Positions 31,255 to 42,697 of a stretch of 64,000 bases of DNA are shown here, piece after piece. The notes under the pieces are model-generated. The model saw only the letters and a list, made by a program, of their open reading frames with translations, made no database searches and was not told the DNA's origin. The position numbers and the translations under genes were made by a program. This DNA comes from Aquibacillus salsiterrae. GTDB taxonomy: Bacteria; Bacillota; Bacilli; Bacillales; Amphibacillaceae. Position 1 is the stretch's first letter; each line of letters opens with the position of its first letter. The stretch lies in assembly GCF_028416595.1 (NCBI RefSeq), contig NZ_JAMQKC010000001.1, forward strand, positions 310,001 to 374,000. The letters run 5' to 3'.

Positions 31255-32373
31255 ATGATATATTTAGATTATGCCGCAACTACTCCAATTAGCGAAACAG
31301 CGTTACACGTTTTCAACGAGGTTTCTAGACGATATTTTGGAAATACAAATAGCTTACACGACACAGGGACATCTGCAAAAACACTATACGAAAACTGCAA
31401 ACGACAATTGGCACAATTAATTGGCGGAGAACCTTCTGCGCTCCACTTCACTAGCGGGGGCACTGATGGAAATCAGAAGGCAATTGAAGCATTACTCCAT
31501 GCGGCAAAGTCAAAAGGAAACCATATTATCACAACGGCTCTAGAACATAAATCAATAGTAAATTATCTCAGTTATCTTGAAGCAAATGATGGGTATGATG
31601 TTTCCATTGTACCAGTAGACACAAACGGGATAGTCGACATCAATGAATTGAAGAAATACATCAAAAAGGAAACTGTTTTAGTATCGATTCAACATGCAAA
31701 TTCTGAAATAGGTGTTATTCAGCCTATTAGTCAAATTGGTACGTTATTAAAAGAGAAAGGAATACTGTTTCATTGTGACTGTGTCCAAACTTTCGGAAAA
31801 ATACCAATAGATGTTAACCGGTTATTGGTCGATAGTTTAACAGTATCAAGCCATAAAGTATATGGCCCAAAGGGTGTTGGTGCAATCTACTTAACCCCCT
31901 CGATTGAAAAGCTTGACCTTGCAGCATTAAAATTACCTTATTCAGGTACAATTAATCTACCGGGGATTGCTTCTTTTGTTGCAGCCGCACAAGAGACGAC
32001 AGAACTAATGGAAGAGGAGTATTCACGTCTACATCAGTTACGTGCGTATTTCACAGACCAACTTTTACAGCGCCAATTGGATGTAGAGGTAATCACTACT
32101 CACGATCAATTGCCACATATTATTGGATTAATAATAGGAAAGATCCAAGGGGATTATGCCATGTTAGAATTGAACCGATATGGCATAGAAGTTTCGACAG
32201 GAAGTGCGTGTACCGCCGGGATGCAGGAGCCTTCAAAGACTTTACTCGCCATCGGGAAAGATAAAACAAAAGCAAAACAATTTATTCGTTTATCTTTAGG
32301 AAGGAGTACCTCTAAAAATTCGCTTAATGACGTAATTAAAACCTGCGCAAAAATTATCCAATCTTTTAGTTAG
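31255..32373 (+). CDS. nifS: Cysteine desulfurase of the NAD cluster (NifS/NadS)
   Basis: PLP enzyme that supplies sulfur for iron-sulfur cluster assembly. It has 372 residues. Features are the N-terminal YLDYAATTPIS, the PLP lysine in SSHKVYGPKGVGAIYL, HANSEIGVIQPI, and the active-site cysteine loop STGSACTAGMQEPS near residue 322. Its place divergent from nadB and upstream of niaR is the B. subtilis layout, where NifS matures the NadA cluster. The start ATG follows GAGAGGGATTCGCCT. It is co-transcribed with niaR (16 nt apart). Confidence 0.95.
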   Translation: MIYLDYAATTPISETALHVFNEVSRRYFGNTNSLHDTGTSAKTLYENCKRQLAQLIGGEPSALHFTSGGTDGNQKAIEALLHAAKSKGNHIITTALEHKSIVNYLSYLEANDGYDVSIVPVDTNGIVDINELKKYIKKETVLVSIQHANSEIGVIQPISQIGTLLKEKGILFHCDCVQTFGKIPIDVNRLLVDSLTVSSHKVYGPKGVGAIYLTPSIEKLDLAALKLPYSGTINLPGIASFVAAAQETTELMEEEYSRLHQLRAYFTDQLLQRQLDVEVITTHDQLPHIIGLIIGKIQGDYAMLELNRYGIEVSTGSACTAGMQEPSKTLLAIGKDKTKAKQFIRLSLGRSTSKNSLNDVIKTCAKIIQSFS

Positions 32374-32389
32374 GAAGGAAAAATGAACA

Positions 32390-32929
32390 ATGAAAAATAA
32401 GAATAAAGTTTTAGGAGAAGATCGTAAGTCATTAATCTTAAAATGGTTAAAAGAACAAAATCGTCCAATAACAGGTGGAGAACTAGCCGAGCTAACTAAT
32501 GTAAGTAGACAAGTGATTGTCCAAGATATTTCGGTACTAAAGGCAAAAAACGAACCAATTATCGCAACCAGTCAAGGCTATATTTATTTACAAGATAATC
32601 ATCGTCCAACCCAATATGAACGAGTAGTTGCATGCAAGCACGCACCTGATCAAACAAGGACAGAATTGGAACTACTTGTTGATCACGGAGTAACTGTTAA
32701 AAATGTAATTATTGAACATCCTGTATACGGAGATTTGGAAGCATCTATCATGGTTAGTAATCGAACAGAAGTTGATCAGTTCATCAAAAAAATAGATGAG
32801 ACAAATTCCCCCTACCTACTACAACTAACAGATGGCATCCATCTTCACACACTTGTAGCGGACTCTAATGATAAATTGGACCTTGCATATAAAGCACTAA
32901 CGGAAGCAGGTATGATTTTAGAGGAATAA
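32390..32929 (+). CDS. niaR: NiaR transcriptional repressor of NAD synthesis
   Basis: 179 residues. An N-terminal winged HTH (ILKWLKEQNRPITGGELAELTNVSRQVIVQDISVL, about 18-52) is followed by a 3H domain named for conserved histidines, visible in CKHAPDQ, LVDHGV, IEHPVYG and GIHLHTLV. NiaR (YrxA) binds nicotinic acid through a metal and represses the nadBCA and nifS-niaR units. Here it is the second gene of nifS-niaR, so it would be autoregulated through the operator upstream of nifS. Confidence 0.93.
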   Translation: MKNKNKVLGEDRKSLILKWLKEQNRPITGGELAELTNVSRQVIVQDISVLKAKNEPIIATSQGYIYLQDNHRPTQYERVVACKHAPDQTRTELELLVDHGVTVKNVIIEHPVYGDLEASIMVSNRTEVDQFIKKIDETNSPYLLQLTDGIHLHTLVADSNDKLDLAYKALTEAGMILEE

Positions 32930-33005
32930 GGATTACGTCATTGTTTCCTTATTATACCAAGAGTTTAGGCCATCGAGCAAAAGACTATTTTTACTAATTA
33001 AAAAT

Positions 33006-33040
33006 GAGTCAGTAGCAACTTAGTTTAAGCTAACTGACTC
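33006..33040 (-). terminator. pheA terminator
   Basis: Minus strand GAGTCAGT and ACTGACTC pair around an inner weakly paired loop of 19 nt, followed by ATTTTTAATT. It lies about 60 nt after the pheA stop and before the convergent niaR gene. Confidence 0.65.
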
Positions 33041-33099
33041 ACCTTCATTATTAGGGAATAGGGTCGTGATGTGATTTATCCTATTTCCTTTCATCTTTA

Positions 33100-33960
33100 C
33101 TACGATTCATAAAAATAGTACGGATAACTCCCCAAAATTTCAATCGAACAGCCAATCGCTTCTAATTCAGCAATTGAATTTGGAATAAGGATGTCATCCC
33201 ATTTTTTTTCAATATCTACAATAAAGAAATAATTTCCTAATCCAGTCTTCATCGGTCGAGATTCAATTTTTGATAGATTTATTCCACGCCATGCAAACGC
33301 CGATAGCACTTGGTGAAGGGCGCCTGGATGGTCCGTTGGTAAAGTAATCATCAAGGTTGTTTTATACCCTTTCACCTTTAACTTTCTTGGAGAGTGGTCG
33401 GTATCACCTTTATGTAAAATAACAAACCTTGTATGGTTATTATCAAAATCATGAATATCCTTTTTCACAATTGTCAAACCGTATTCCAATGCAGCAAGGT
33501 GATTACCAATTGATGCAATATTTAATTCTGGGTGTTCACTAACATATTGTGAAGCAGCACCAGTTGACGTCGCATATTCAACACTAGCTCGTTTCAACTC
33601 AGCGTGTAAAAAGCGATGACATTGTGCAATTGCATGTGGATGAGAGTATACTTTCTCAATTTCTTTCCAATTATGTTGATTGTCCAGATGCACCATTAAG
33701 TGTTGTCTAATTGGGACATCAACTTCTCCGATAATCTTTAGTCTTTTCTTTTGAATAATATAGTCAATCGTTAAATTAACTGATCCTTCAATTGCATTTT
33801 CTAAAGGAACCACCGCATAGGTCACATGACCTTGGTCTACTGCATCAATACACTCTGGGATTGTCGTATAGCTATATTTTTTCTCTCCGTTAAACAATGC
33901 ATCAACCGCTACTTTCGTAAATGTCCCTTTTGGTCCAAGGTAACCAATCTTATGACTCAT
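33100..33960 (-). CDS. pheA: Prephenate dehydratase
   Basis: Makes phenylpyruvate from prephenate on the way to phenylalanine; 286 residues, stand-alone with no chorismate mutase domain. The catalytic region includes IGYLGPKGTFTKVA, VVPLENAIEGSVNLTIDYI, the TSTGAA box and NHTRFVIL. A C-terminal ACT domain (LPTDHPGALHQVLSAFAWRG and the ESRPMKTGLGNYFF box) should bind phenylalanine for feedback control. It is downstream of pheB by 17 nt. Confidence 0.97.
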   Translation of the reverse strand: MSHKIGYLGPKGTFTKVAVDALFNGEKKYSYTTIPECIDAVDQGHVTYAVVPLENAIEGSVNLTIDYIIQKKRLKIIGEVDVPIRQHLMVHLDNQHNWKEIEKVYSHPHAIAQCHRFLHAELKRASVEYATSTGAASQYVSEHPELNIASIGNHLAALEYGLTIVKKDIHDFDNNHTRFVILHKGDTDHSPRKLKVKGYKTTLMITLPTDHPGALHQVLSAFAWRGINLSKIESRPMKTGLGNYFFIVDIEKKWDDILIPNSIAELEAIGCSIEILGSYPYYFYES

Positions 33961-33976
33961 TCCATATCCCCCCTAG

Positions 33977-34426
33977 CTAAGCCCCCGTACTAAGAATCTC
34001 GACTTTATCAACAAATTGTAATTGTTTTAATTCCTGTAACAATGTTTCCATTGACACAGACATTCCTACTGTATTTAACGAAATTGTCACATTGGCTTTT
34101 CCCTGGAGCGGTATTGTTTGATGAATTGTTAAGATGTTCCCGCCCGCACCTGCGACAGTTGCTAATAATTTTGATAACGTGCCAGCTTGGTCTTCTAAGT
34201 GAAAGAAAAGAGTTATCATTTTCTCTTTCACCATCGCTTGAAATGGAAAAACTGCATCTCTATATTTGTAGAATGCACTTCGAGACAAGCCTACCTGCTT
34301 AACCGCATCAAATACAGATTCTACTTTTCCCCTCTCTAGAAGTTCTTTTGCTTCGATGGTTTTACGCATAGACTCAGGTAAAAAATCACTGCGTACTAAA
34401 TAAAATTTCTCATCCTTCTCAGCCAT
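33977..34426 (-). CDS. pheB: ACT domain protein PheB/ThrR
   Basis: Start set at ATG 34426 ([18 protein letters not shown]), 7 nt after AAGGGG; an ATG two codons earlier sits directly against that site. About 149 residues. The N-terminal part reads as an HTH-like segment ([24 protein letters not shown]), and the C-terminal 75 residues as an ACT domain ([31 protein letters not shown]). It is the PheB family; the B. subtilis homologue has been described as ThrR, a regulator of threonine biosynthesis. Which amino acid it senses here is open. Confidence 0.88.
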   Translation of the reverse strand: MAEKDEKFYLVRSDFLPESMRKTIEAKELLERGKVESVFDAVKQVGLSRSAFYKYRDAVFPFQAMVKEKMITLFFHLEDQAGTLSKLLATVAGAGGNILTIHQTIPLQGKANVTISLNTVGMSVSMETLLQELKQLQFVDKVEILSTGA

Positions 34427-34563
34427 CTGCATTCCCCTTTTTGTTCAGAACAGTATTAACCAACGATTTCTCCATTTCTCATTTCCAAAAATTGTCTACT
34501 CCCTCTAAAATGCTTTATTTCTAAAAGAAGTAATCAGGAGAGGTTTACTGCGCAGCGTATTGC

Positions 34564-36403
<1,840 letters not shown>

Positions 36404-36610
36404 TTTTCCAGTCCTCCCTAGGCATTAAGCAAATTATAGCAAAAATTAATGTATTAGAAAAATAAAGTGGCATTTATCATCTATCAACTGCATGAAACTA
36501 ACGAGGGGCATTTTACAAAAGATAGTCTAAAAAATCGGAGGAGCTGAAGACATAGCTAACTTTAGATGTTATCTACATCATCGGATTATATAATTTCCTA
36601 GACAACAATT

Positions 36611-36643
36611 AAAAAGGACTCTAACCAAAAGGCTAGAGTCCTT
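36611..36643 (-). terminator. rplU-prp-rpmA terminator
   Basis: Minus strand AAGGACTCTAGCC and GGTTAGAGTCCTT form a 13-bp stem (one G-U pair) with loop TTTT, followed by TTTAATT. It lies just after rpmA. Confidence 0.9.
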
Positions 36644-36654
36644 CATGTTTACAT

Positions 36655-37292
<638 letters not shown>

Positions 37293-37303
37293 GTTTCCTA
37301 ACC

Positions 37304-37612
37304 TTACGCATTGATTTTTTCAATTGTAAGTTTTGTATATGGCTGACGGTGACCTTGTTTACGATGGTAATTTTTCTTTGCTTTAAATTTAACAACTGAC
37401 ACTTTCTTACCACGACCTTGTTTTTCAACTTTAGCCGTAACAGTCGCACCTTCAACGTAAGGAACTCCTACTTTAGTGTCGTTACCACCAACAAATAGAA
37501 CTTTATCGAAAGTTACAGAATCACCAGATTCTCCGTTTACTTTTTCAACAAAGATAGCTTGGCCTTCTTCAACCTTCACTTGCTTACCACCTGTTTCAAT
37601 AATAGCGTACAT
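37304..37612 (-). CDS. rplU: 50S ribosomal protein L21
   Basis: 102 residues with [18 protein letters not shown] at the N-terminus and [22 protein letters not shown] at the C-terminus, the normal L21 text. It is first gene of the rplU-prp-rpmA set and preceded by a structured leader (37615-37705) that probably autoregulates the set. Its ribosome binding site is AAGGAGGTGCAAGAAGT. Confidence 0.99.
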   Translation of the reverse strand: MYAIIETGGKQVKVEEGQAIFVEKVNGESGDSVTFDKVLFVGGNDTKVGVPYVEGATVTAKVEKQGRGKKVSVVKFKAKKNYHRKQGHRQPYTKLTIEKINA

Positions 37613-37614
37613 AC

Positions 37615-37705
37615 TTCTTGCACCTCCTTAAGGACTAAGACTCGCCATACAGGTGCCAAAAGGCTTAAACCTGATCTGTGCGGTTGTAGCAACGGGTGCT
37701 ACGAT
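37615..37705 (-). promoter_or_regulatory. L21 leader RNA upstream of rplU
   Basis: The 5' UTR contains two hairpins on the minus strand: GTAGC/GCTAC closing ACCCGTT (37686-37702), and CAGGT/ACCTG with inner GCC/GGC (37650-37673). This matches the place and general shape of the ribosomal L21 leader known in Bacillus. Autogenous control by L21 is the family idea, not shown here. Confidence 0.7.
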
Positions 37706-37731
37706 GAATAACGGATTAATGTTATCATAGA

Positions 37732-39186
37732 TTAAAAAACTTTGTCAATAGTATCGCCACTATTCCGTGCAATATATTCCTTTATAAGTAAATGACTACC
37801 TGTTAACGCTATATGATAAGACAAGACACCGTTCGTTCTTTTCATATACACTTCTTTGGTTATTTTCTTTGCCAAACGTCCTTTATCTATCATGTCAAAC
37901 AGTAGTTTATAAATCGTTGGATGAATTTCAATGAGCAATGCCTCTACATCACTTTGCTGATAGTTAAACAATTCTCGCTCTAAGTCGTACACCAACGATT
38001 GTTTAGTGAAAGATGAAGTTTTACCTTTGTCTAATAAAACATAAGATAATGGAGGTGATTCCCTTTTCCTTGTCATCTCTACTAATCCTAATTTGGTAAA
38101 TCCATATACTTCTGTTCTAATAGGATCTTTATATAGTTTCTTTTTTAAATGAGTCAAAACGCTTTGTTGATTTTCTACTGATTTCATTCCAATAAAATCA
38201 ATAACTATTGCACCTGATATATTCCTGAGCCTTAATTGGTTTGCAATTTCTTTAGCAGCATTCATATTTACTTGGAGTAGGGTATGTTCTTTTGTGCCCT
38301 TGCCATAAAACCCTGCTGAATTAACATCAATAACTGTTAGGGCTTCAGTTTCATCAATAACAAGTTCTACTCCACTAGCTGTGGTCACCTTTTGTGTAAC
38401 AGCTTGTTCTAAAATCTGTTTGATACTACGCGGTAACAGGTTTTCAATATTTTCAACCCACGTTATTTTTTCGCTAATGGTGGGATAATTATTTCTTATC
38501 CTATTTGCTAATTCTGGTTGGTCTACCCGAATGTGATTAATTTGATCAGGGGAAAACTTTCGAATTAATCGATCCGAAACTGCTTGATCATGAAAAACAA
38601 GACGTGGTACGGGACTATTTTTAGCTAATTTATTGACTTTCTCCCATTGATTCCTAAGGTTTTTAAATTCCAACACGACTTCTTCGGCTGTTTTTTTTTG
38701 AGCAGAGGTTCGAATGATTGCACCTTCTGTACCCGTTTTCACATTAGATATTTGTTGCCTTAATTCGTCTTTCGTTTCATCCGAAAGCTTTCTAGAAGCT
38801 GCAACATAATCTCCATTTGGTAAATAAACAATATCTATACCTGGTAAAGTTATATTAGCAGTTAATCGTGCCCCTTTATTTCCATAAGCATCTTTTTGAA
38901 CTTGGACAACGATCCTTTCTCCTTCGGTTATTACTGATTCAATTGGTTTTTTCATTTTTTTTGCCATTGGGATTTCATTTGATTGAAGAAAACCCAATTT
39001 TTCAAGACCAATATCTACAAATACTGCCTGTAGCGATCTATCCACTACCTTTACCCTGGCAACATAAATATTACCGACCAGACTACTAAGTTCTGGTCGG
39101 TCAATATGGATTTCCTTTACCACATTCTCATCCACGACAATACCGAGCTTTTCTGTCGTTTTCGCTTGAATATAAATACTAACCAT
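37732..39186 (-). CDS. rng: RNase E/G family ribonuclease lacking cysteines
   Basis: 484 residues. An N-terminal S1 domain (about 35-120; GNIYVARVKVVDRSLQAVFVDIGLEKLGFL) is followed by the RNase E/G catalytic core. Both catalytic aspartates are present, in LTVIDVNSAGF and AIVIDFIGM. The core ends in GLVEMTRKRESPPLSYVLLDKGKTSSF, where E. coli RNase E/G has the CPxC zinc-link; this protein has no cysteine anywhere. B. subtilis lacks this enzyme, but related Bacillaceae carry it beside rplU. It likely processes rRNA or mRNA; oligomer state without the zinc-link is unclear. It lies 16 nt downstream of spoIVFB. Confidence 0.9.
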   Translation of the reverse strand: MVSIYIQAKTTEKLGIVVDENVVKEIHIDRPELSSLVGNIYVARVKVVDRSLQAVFVDIGLEKLGFLQSNEIPMAKKMKKPIESVITEGERIVVQVQKDAYGNKGARLTANITLPGIDIVYLPNGDYVAASRKLSDETKDELRQQISNVKTGTEGAIIRTSAQKKTAEEVVLEFKNLRNQWEKVNKLAKNSPVPRLVFHDQAVSDRLIRKFSPDQINHIRVDQPELANRIRNNYPTISEKITWVENIENLLPRSIKQILEQAVTQKVTTASGVELVIDETEALTVIDVNSAGFYGKGTKEHTLLQVNMNAAKEIANQLRLRNISGAIVIDFIGMKSVENQQSVLTHLKKKLYKDPIRTEVYGFTKLGLVEMTRKRESPPLSYVLLDKGKTSSFTKQSLVYDLERELFNYQQSDVEALLIEIHPTIYKLLFDMIDKGRLAKKITKEVYMKRTNGVLSYHIALTGSHLLIKEYIARNSGDTIDKVF

Positions 39187-39202
39187 TTACCTTGCCCTCT
39201 TT

Positions 39203-40072
39203 CTAATGCCTAAAAGCGGTTAATTCTCCAACTGTCATTTGGGATTGTTTTAACCGAAAATAAGTATGTAGACATTCCTTTTCTCCTATTGGCATGCCAC
39301 TAGGACTACCTTCATCTTTAATAAGAATTTGATGATAACAATTTCGTCTAAAACGACCAAAAACATACATCAACGAATGGTCTGGCCTAACAACAATTGG
39401 TCTTACTTTTTTTGCATGGTTATCAAGTACATGCCGTTTTAATAAAAATCGCATAAAAATATAATACCTACGTTTCCATTCTAAACGATTTTCCCATAAG
39501 ATAAAACTGACAAGTAAAAGGGTACTTAAAGTAAAAGGGTAGTATAGAAACATGGCAGCAACACTAATCACCAACAAACATGTGGATGTGAGTACGGTTG
39601 CGGCATGTGCGCGTCTAAACGGGAGAAATGAAGCATAGAAAAGCATTAATAGTTTTCCACCATCTAATGGCCAAATCGGCAACAAATTAAACAAGAAAAT
39701 AGTGGCATTGTACTGTGTGGCAACGGTTAGAAGAGAAGATGGTAATAGTGAATAGGCTGAACACAACTGTAACAGGAAAAAAATCCATATGTGTTGCAAC
39801 GGTCCAGCCAACGTAACAATTAACTCTTGTTTAATTGGTCTACTACCATGTTCATCTGTTTCCATTACCCCTCCAAACACCCATAAGCTAACTCTCCTTA
39901 TTCTCCATTGATAGCTACGTGCAGCAACATAGTGGCCCAATTCATGGATGAAGACCAATGTGAAAATAATAAAAATTTCAGTAAACGTCCCGGTTAATAA
40001 AGCTATGATTATAAAAAACCACAAGATTGGATGTATATACAAAGGTGGAAGATTCTTAAGGACGTTCGTCAA
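39203..40072 (-). CDS. spoIVFB: Stage IV sporulation intramembrane metalloprotease SpoIVFB
   Basis: Site-2 protease that cleaves pro-sigma-K in the forespore outer membrane. It has 289 residues. Zinc motif FIHELGHYVAA (HExxH) is at about residues 42-52, and the third ligand motif NLLPIWPLDGGKLL is at about 129-142. Six membrane segments are followed by a cytosolic CBS-like tail (PIVVRPDHSLMYVFGRFRRNCYHQILI). It overlaps spoIVFA by 17 nt, so the protease and its regulator are translated together. Confidence 0.95.
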   Translation of the reverse strand: MTNVLKNLPPLYIHPILWFFIIIALLTGTFTEIFIIFTLVFIHELGHYVAARSYQWRIRRVSLWVFGGVMETDEHGSRPIKQELIVTLAGPLQHIWIFFLLQLCSAYSLLPSSLLTVATQYNATIFLFNLLPIWPLDGGKLLMLFYASFLPFRRAHAATVLTSTCLLVISVAAMFLYYPFTLSTLLLVSFILWENRLEWKRRYYIFMRFLLKRHVLDNHAKKVRPIVVRPDHSLMYVFGRFRRNCYHQILIKDEGSPSGMPIGEKECLHTYFRLKQSQMTVGELTAFRH

Positions 40073-40829
40073 CTTTCATCACCTTTACCGGATCGACATA
40101 TTGATTATTTCTTTCCATTGCAAAGTACACGTTTTGGGCATTGGCTTCTGATGGGACAAACTCTCCGATAGATTGATTTTTTCCAACAAACTGATATTGA
40201 TACACATTAATTGACGTTAAATTACCGTAAATCGTCTTGCTCTTGTCAGGGTGTTGAATAATAACGGTCTTTTTAGTTTTTGGGTCATTTCCTGCAAAGA
40301 TTACTGTTCCTTGTTGTACTGACTTCACCTCTGTATTTTCTGGTGTAGAAATCATAATTCCTTCCCCACTATTCTGAAATGTCTGACTAACAGTCCCATT
40401 GACAGGTAATACAGGGGAATCACTTTCCACTTCGTCATTTTTTGGTGTTAATGCTAAAGGAGAACCAAACTTTTGTTGGTACCATTGATTCACTGATGCG
40501 AACGGAAATTCTTCTGTAAAAGCCTGACTTGCCCACTGTCTTGGTTGCTCTAGCCAATTTCCTTCAAGTCTAAAAAAGATGGCAACACTAAAAAATAAAA
40601 CAGCAGCTAAAATACTTTTCATTACAAAGGATGTAATAAATGTATCTTTCATATTATCTGTTGAACTGTTCGTTTCTGTTACAGGCATGTACCCATGTTT
40701 TTCCTCATCCTGCGGAAAGCTAGATGGAAGAAAACTTTTTTTATCGCTTGCGGAATGACTGGATGGAAGTGCTCTTTCTCTTTTCCTTCTAGCAATATTT
40801 TTACGAATCTGACTAATATCTCTTCTCAT
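40056..40829 (-). CDS. spoIVFA: Stage IV sporulation protein FA, SpoIVFB regulator
   Basis: 257 residues. A basic N-terminal cytosolic region (IRKNIARRKRERALP) leads to one membrane helix at about 70-88 (MKSILAAVLFFSVAIFFRLEG). The outer domain is LytM/M23-like (VNGTVSQTFQNSGEGIMISTPENTEVKSVQQGTVIFAG), without the full zinc-site histidines, as expected for a non-enzymatic regulator. In B. subtilis it holds SpoIVFB inactive with BofA until SpoIVB cuts it. Confidence 0.92.
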   Translation of the reverse strand: MRRDISQIRKNIARRKRERALPSSHSASDKKSFLPSSFPQDEEKHGYMPVTETNSSTDNMKDTFITSFVMKSILAAVLFFSVAIFFRLEGNWLEQPRQWASQAFTEEFPFASVNQWYQQKFGSPLALTPKNDEVESDSPVLPVNGTVSQTFQNSGEGIMISTPENTEVKSVQQGTVIFAGNDPKTKKTVIIQHPDKSKTIYGNLTSINVYQYQFVGKNQSIGEFVPSEANAQNVYFAMERNNQYVDPVKVMKVDERP

Positions 40830-40918
40830 ATTACTTCACTTTCCTTCACGTTAGATTTGTACAAGTCTATGAATGAAATAATTAAGATATGCAGTCAATC
40901 CAAATTTAAGTAGTAAAG

Positions 40919-41070
40919 TAAGAAAAGCGCAAATCGCGCCTGGTAAGACTAAGGCAGGAATAAGACAAGATAAGACCTGACGTGGCGGTCTTTGCCATGT
41001 AGAGTGACTTACGACTCAGAGATGGGTAGGCGCTGTAGCTACACGTGGCTGTCGCTCGATGTTACCCACG
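40919..41070 (+). repeat. Dispersed intergenic repeat, copy 4 (about 150 bp)
   Basis: GAAAAGCGCAAATCGCGCCT and the following 110 bases align with the copy at 4514 (shared CTAAGGCAGG, ATAAGACAA, CTGACGTGGCG, TCTTTGCCA, GACTTA). The right end differs, with GGCGCTGTAGCTACACGTGG. It fills most of the 354-nt gap between minD and spoIVFA. Confidence 0.7.
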
Positions 41071-41090
41071 CTTGAATTTTTTTATTTATA

Positions 41091-41128
41091 TAAAAAAGGC
41101 AGCAACTATTATTAAACGTTGCTGCCTT
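41091..41128 (-). terminator. mreBCD-minCD terminator
   Basis: Minus strand AAGGCAGCAAC and GTTGCTGCCTT form a perfect 11-bp stem with loop GTTTAATAATA, less one pair at the base, followed by TTTTATATAAA. It lies about 55 nt after the minD stop and ends the mreB-to-minD run. Confidence 0.88.
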
Positions 41129-41183
41129 CTGTTTTGAATGGAAGATTCACCATCCTTAGAAAGACCAAGGCCAATCTACAATA

Positions 41184-41981
41184 TTAAGATTTCATGCCAA
41201 AGAACTTTTTCACCTTAGAAAACATACCTTTTTCTTCCTCAAGTGACAAAAGAGGAACCGATTCGCCTAAGATTCTTCTAGCAATATTTCGATATGCAAT
41301 AGATGCACGAGTATTGGGTTGAAAGGCTACTGGTTCGCCGTGATTAGAAGCCTTTATAACGTCATCATCATCCGCAACAATTCCTAACAATTCAATCGAT
41401 AAAATTTGCACGATTTCATCTACATCAAGCATGTCCCCATTTTTAACCATATGGTTACGAATTCTATTAACAATTAAATGTGGCGGCTCAACATCTTCCT
41501 TTTCTAACAATCCGATGATTCTATCAGCATCTCTAACGCTAGATTTCTCAGGTGTAGTTACAACAATCGCCTTGTCTGCTCCTGCAACTGCGTTTTTAAA
41601 TCCCTGCTCAATTCCAGCCGGACAATCAATTAAAATATAGTCATAGTCTTGCTTTAATTCAGCAATAATTTCTACCATTCCTTCAGGGGTTACTTCAGAT
41701 TTATCACTCGTTTGAGCTGCGGGTAACAAGTATAAGCATTCAAACCGCTTATCTTTAATTAAGGCTTGATTTAATTTACAACGTTTTTTTACGACATCGA
41801 CAATATCGTAAATGATTCTATTTTCAAGCCCCATTACTACGTCTAAATTTCTCAATCCAATATCTGTGTCAATTAGGCACACTTTCTTTTCAAGAAGTGC
41901 AAGGGATGTTCCTAGGTTAGCAGTTGTTGTCGTCTTACCAACCCCACCTTTTCCTGAAGTTATAACAATTGCCTCACCCAT
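41184..41981 (-). CDS. minD: Septum site-determining ATPase MinD
   Basis: Membrane-associated ParA-type ATPase that recruits MinC and blocks polar division. It has 265 residues. The deviant Walker A box is GKGGVGKTTTTAN at about residues 10-22; DTDIGLRNLDVVMGLENR and the Walker B LIDCPAGIE follow. The C-terminal amphipathic helix GMFSKVKKFFGMKS provides membrane targeting. It overlaps minC by 8 nt. Confidence 0.98.
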   Translation of the reverse strand: MGEAIVITSGKGGVGKTTTTANLGTSLALLEKKVCLIDTDIGLRNLDVVMGLENRIIYDIVDVVKKRCKLNQALIKDKRFECLYLLPAAQTSDKSEVTPEGMVEIIAELKQDYDYILIDCPAGIEQGFKNAVAGADKAIVVTTPEKSSVRDADRIIGLLEKEDVEPPHLIVNRIRNHMVKNGDMLDVDEIVQILSIELLGIVADDDDVIKASNHGEPVAFQPNTRASIAYRNIARRILGESVPLLSLEEEKGMFSKVKKFFGMKS

Positions 41982-42690
41982 TTAATATTCTCCTTTCAAA
42001 CCCGGTTAAATCCGGTCTTTTTTGTGAAAGAACTTGCAAACGATCAATGACTATTTTGGATTTTTCTTCATCTATGAGACCACATTCCATATAGACACCT
42101 TCTGAGTCATAATCAGGTGACCTACTAATCATGTCTGCAATCCGTAGTTGGCTTGGCTCCATGTAAGAAGCTACAATAACAGCATCTCTATTCCCATAAA
42201 AGCCCGCATGTGCAACACCTCGTAAGCTTCCAAGGATAAATATGTTCCCACTTGCAATAATCTTCCCACCAGGATTTACATCACCAATTAAGAGCATATC
42301 CCCTTTCACTTCAATGACCTGCCCGGAACGAACAATTTTGGTTATCGCTTTTATTTCCGTATCTTCACGCCATTCCAATGCCTGTTTTTTGGAAATGACA
42401 TTGGATTCAATCGATTGGACAACTAATTTATTTTTTTTGCGAATAATACCCCGTAATTGTTCCTCCTGTTCGTTATGTAAGTAACGGTTACCTAATTGAA
42501 TCGTAACCGTAATCATTGGTTCGTCTTTATCTGTGTATTTTGTTGCCAGCACACGTTCTAGTTCTTCTAATACTTCTTTAAACGAACACGCATCGTCAAT
42601 ATATAATGTAAGACCGTCTCGTGTACCTTTTATCGTTATAATTTGTTTGTTCCCTATCACGATAGGTTCACCCCAAAAGTGTATTTTCAA
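41974..42690 (-). CDS. minC: Septum site-determining protein MinC
   Basis: Division inhibitor acting on FtsZ. It has 238 residues, with an N-terminal domain (TIKGTRDGLTLYIDDACSFKEVLEELERVL) and a C-terminal beta-helix domain from about 108 (IVRSGQVIEVKGDMLLIGDVNPGGKIIASGNIFILGSLRGVAHAG). The ladder of glycine turns is typical. It lies 7 nt downstream of mreD, so mreBCD-minCD is one cluster, as in B. subtilis. Confidence 0.96.
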   Translation of the reverse strand: MKIHFWGEPIVIGNKQIITIKGTRDGLTLYIDDACSFKEVLEELERVLATKYTDKDEPMITVTIQLGNRYLHNEQEEQLRGIIRKKNKLVVQSIESNVISKKQALEWREDTEIKAITKIVRSGQVIEVKGDMLLIGDVNPGGKIIASGNIFILGSLRGVAHAGFYGNRDAVIVASYMEPSQLRIADMISRSPDYDSEGVYMECGLIDEEKSKIVIDRLQVLSQKRPDLTGFERRILNG

Positions 42691-42697
42691 GTTTTAC

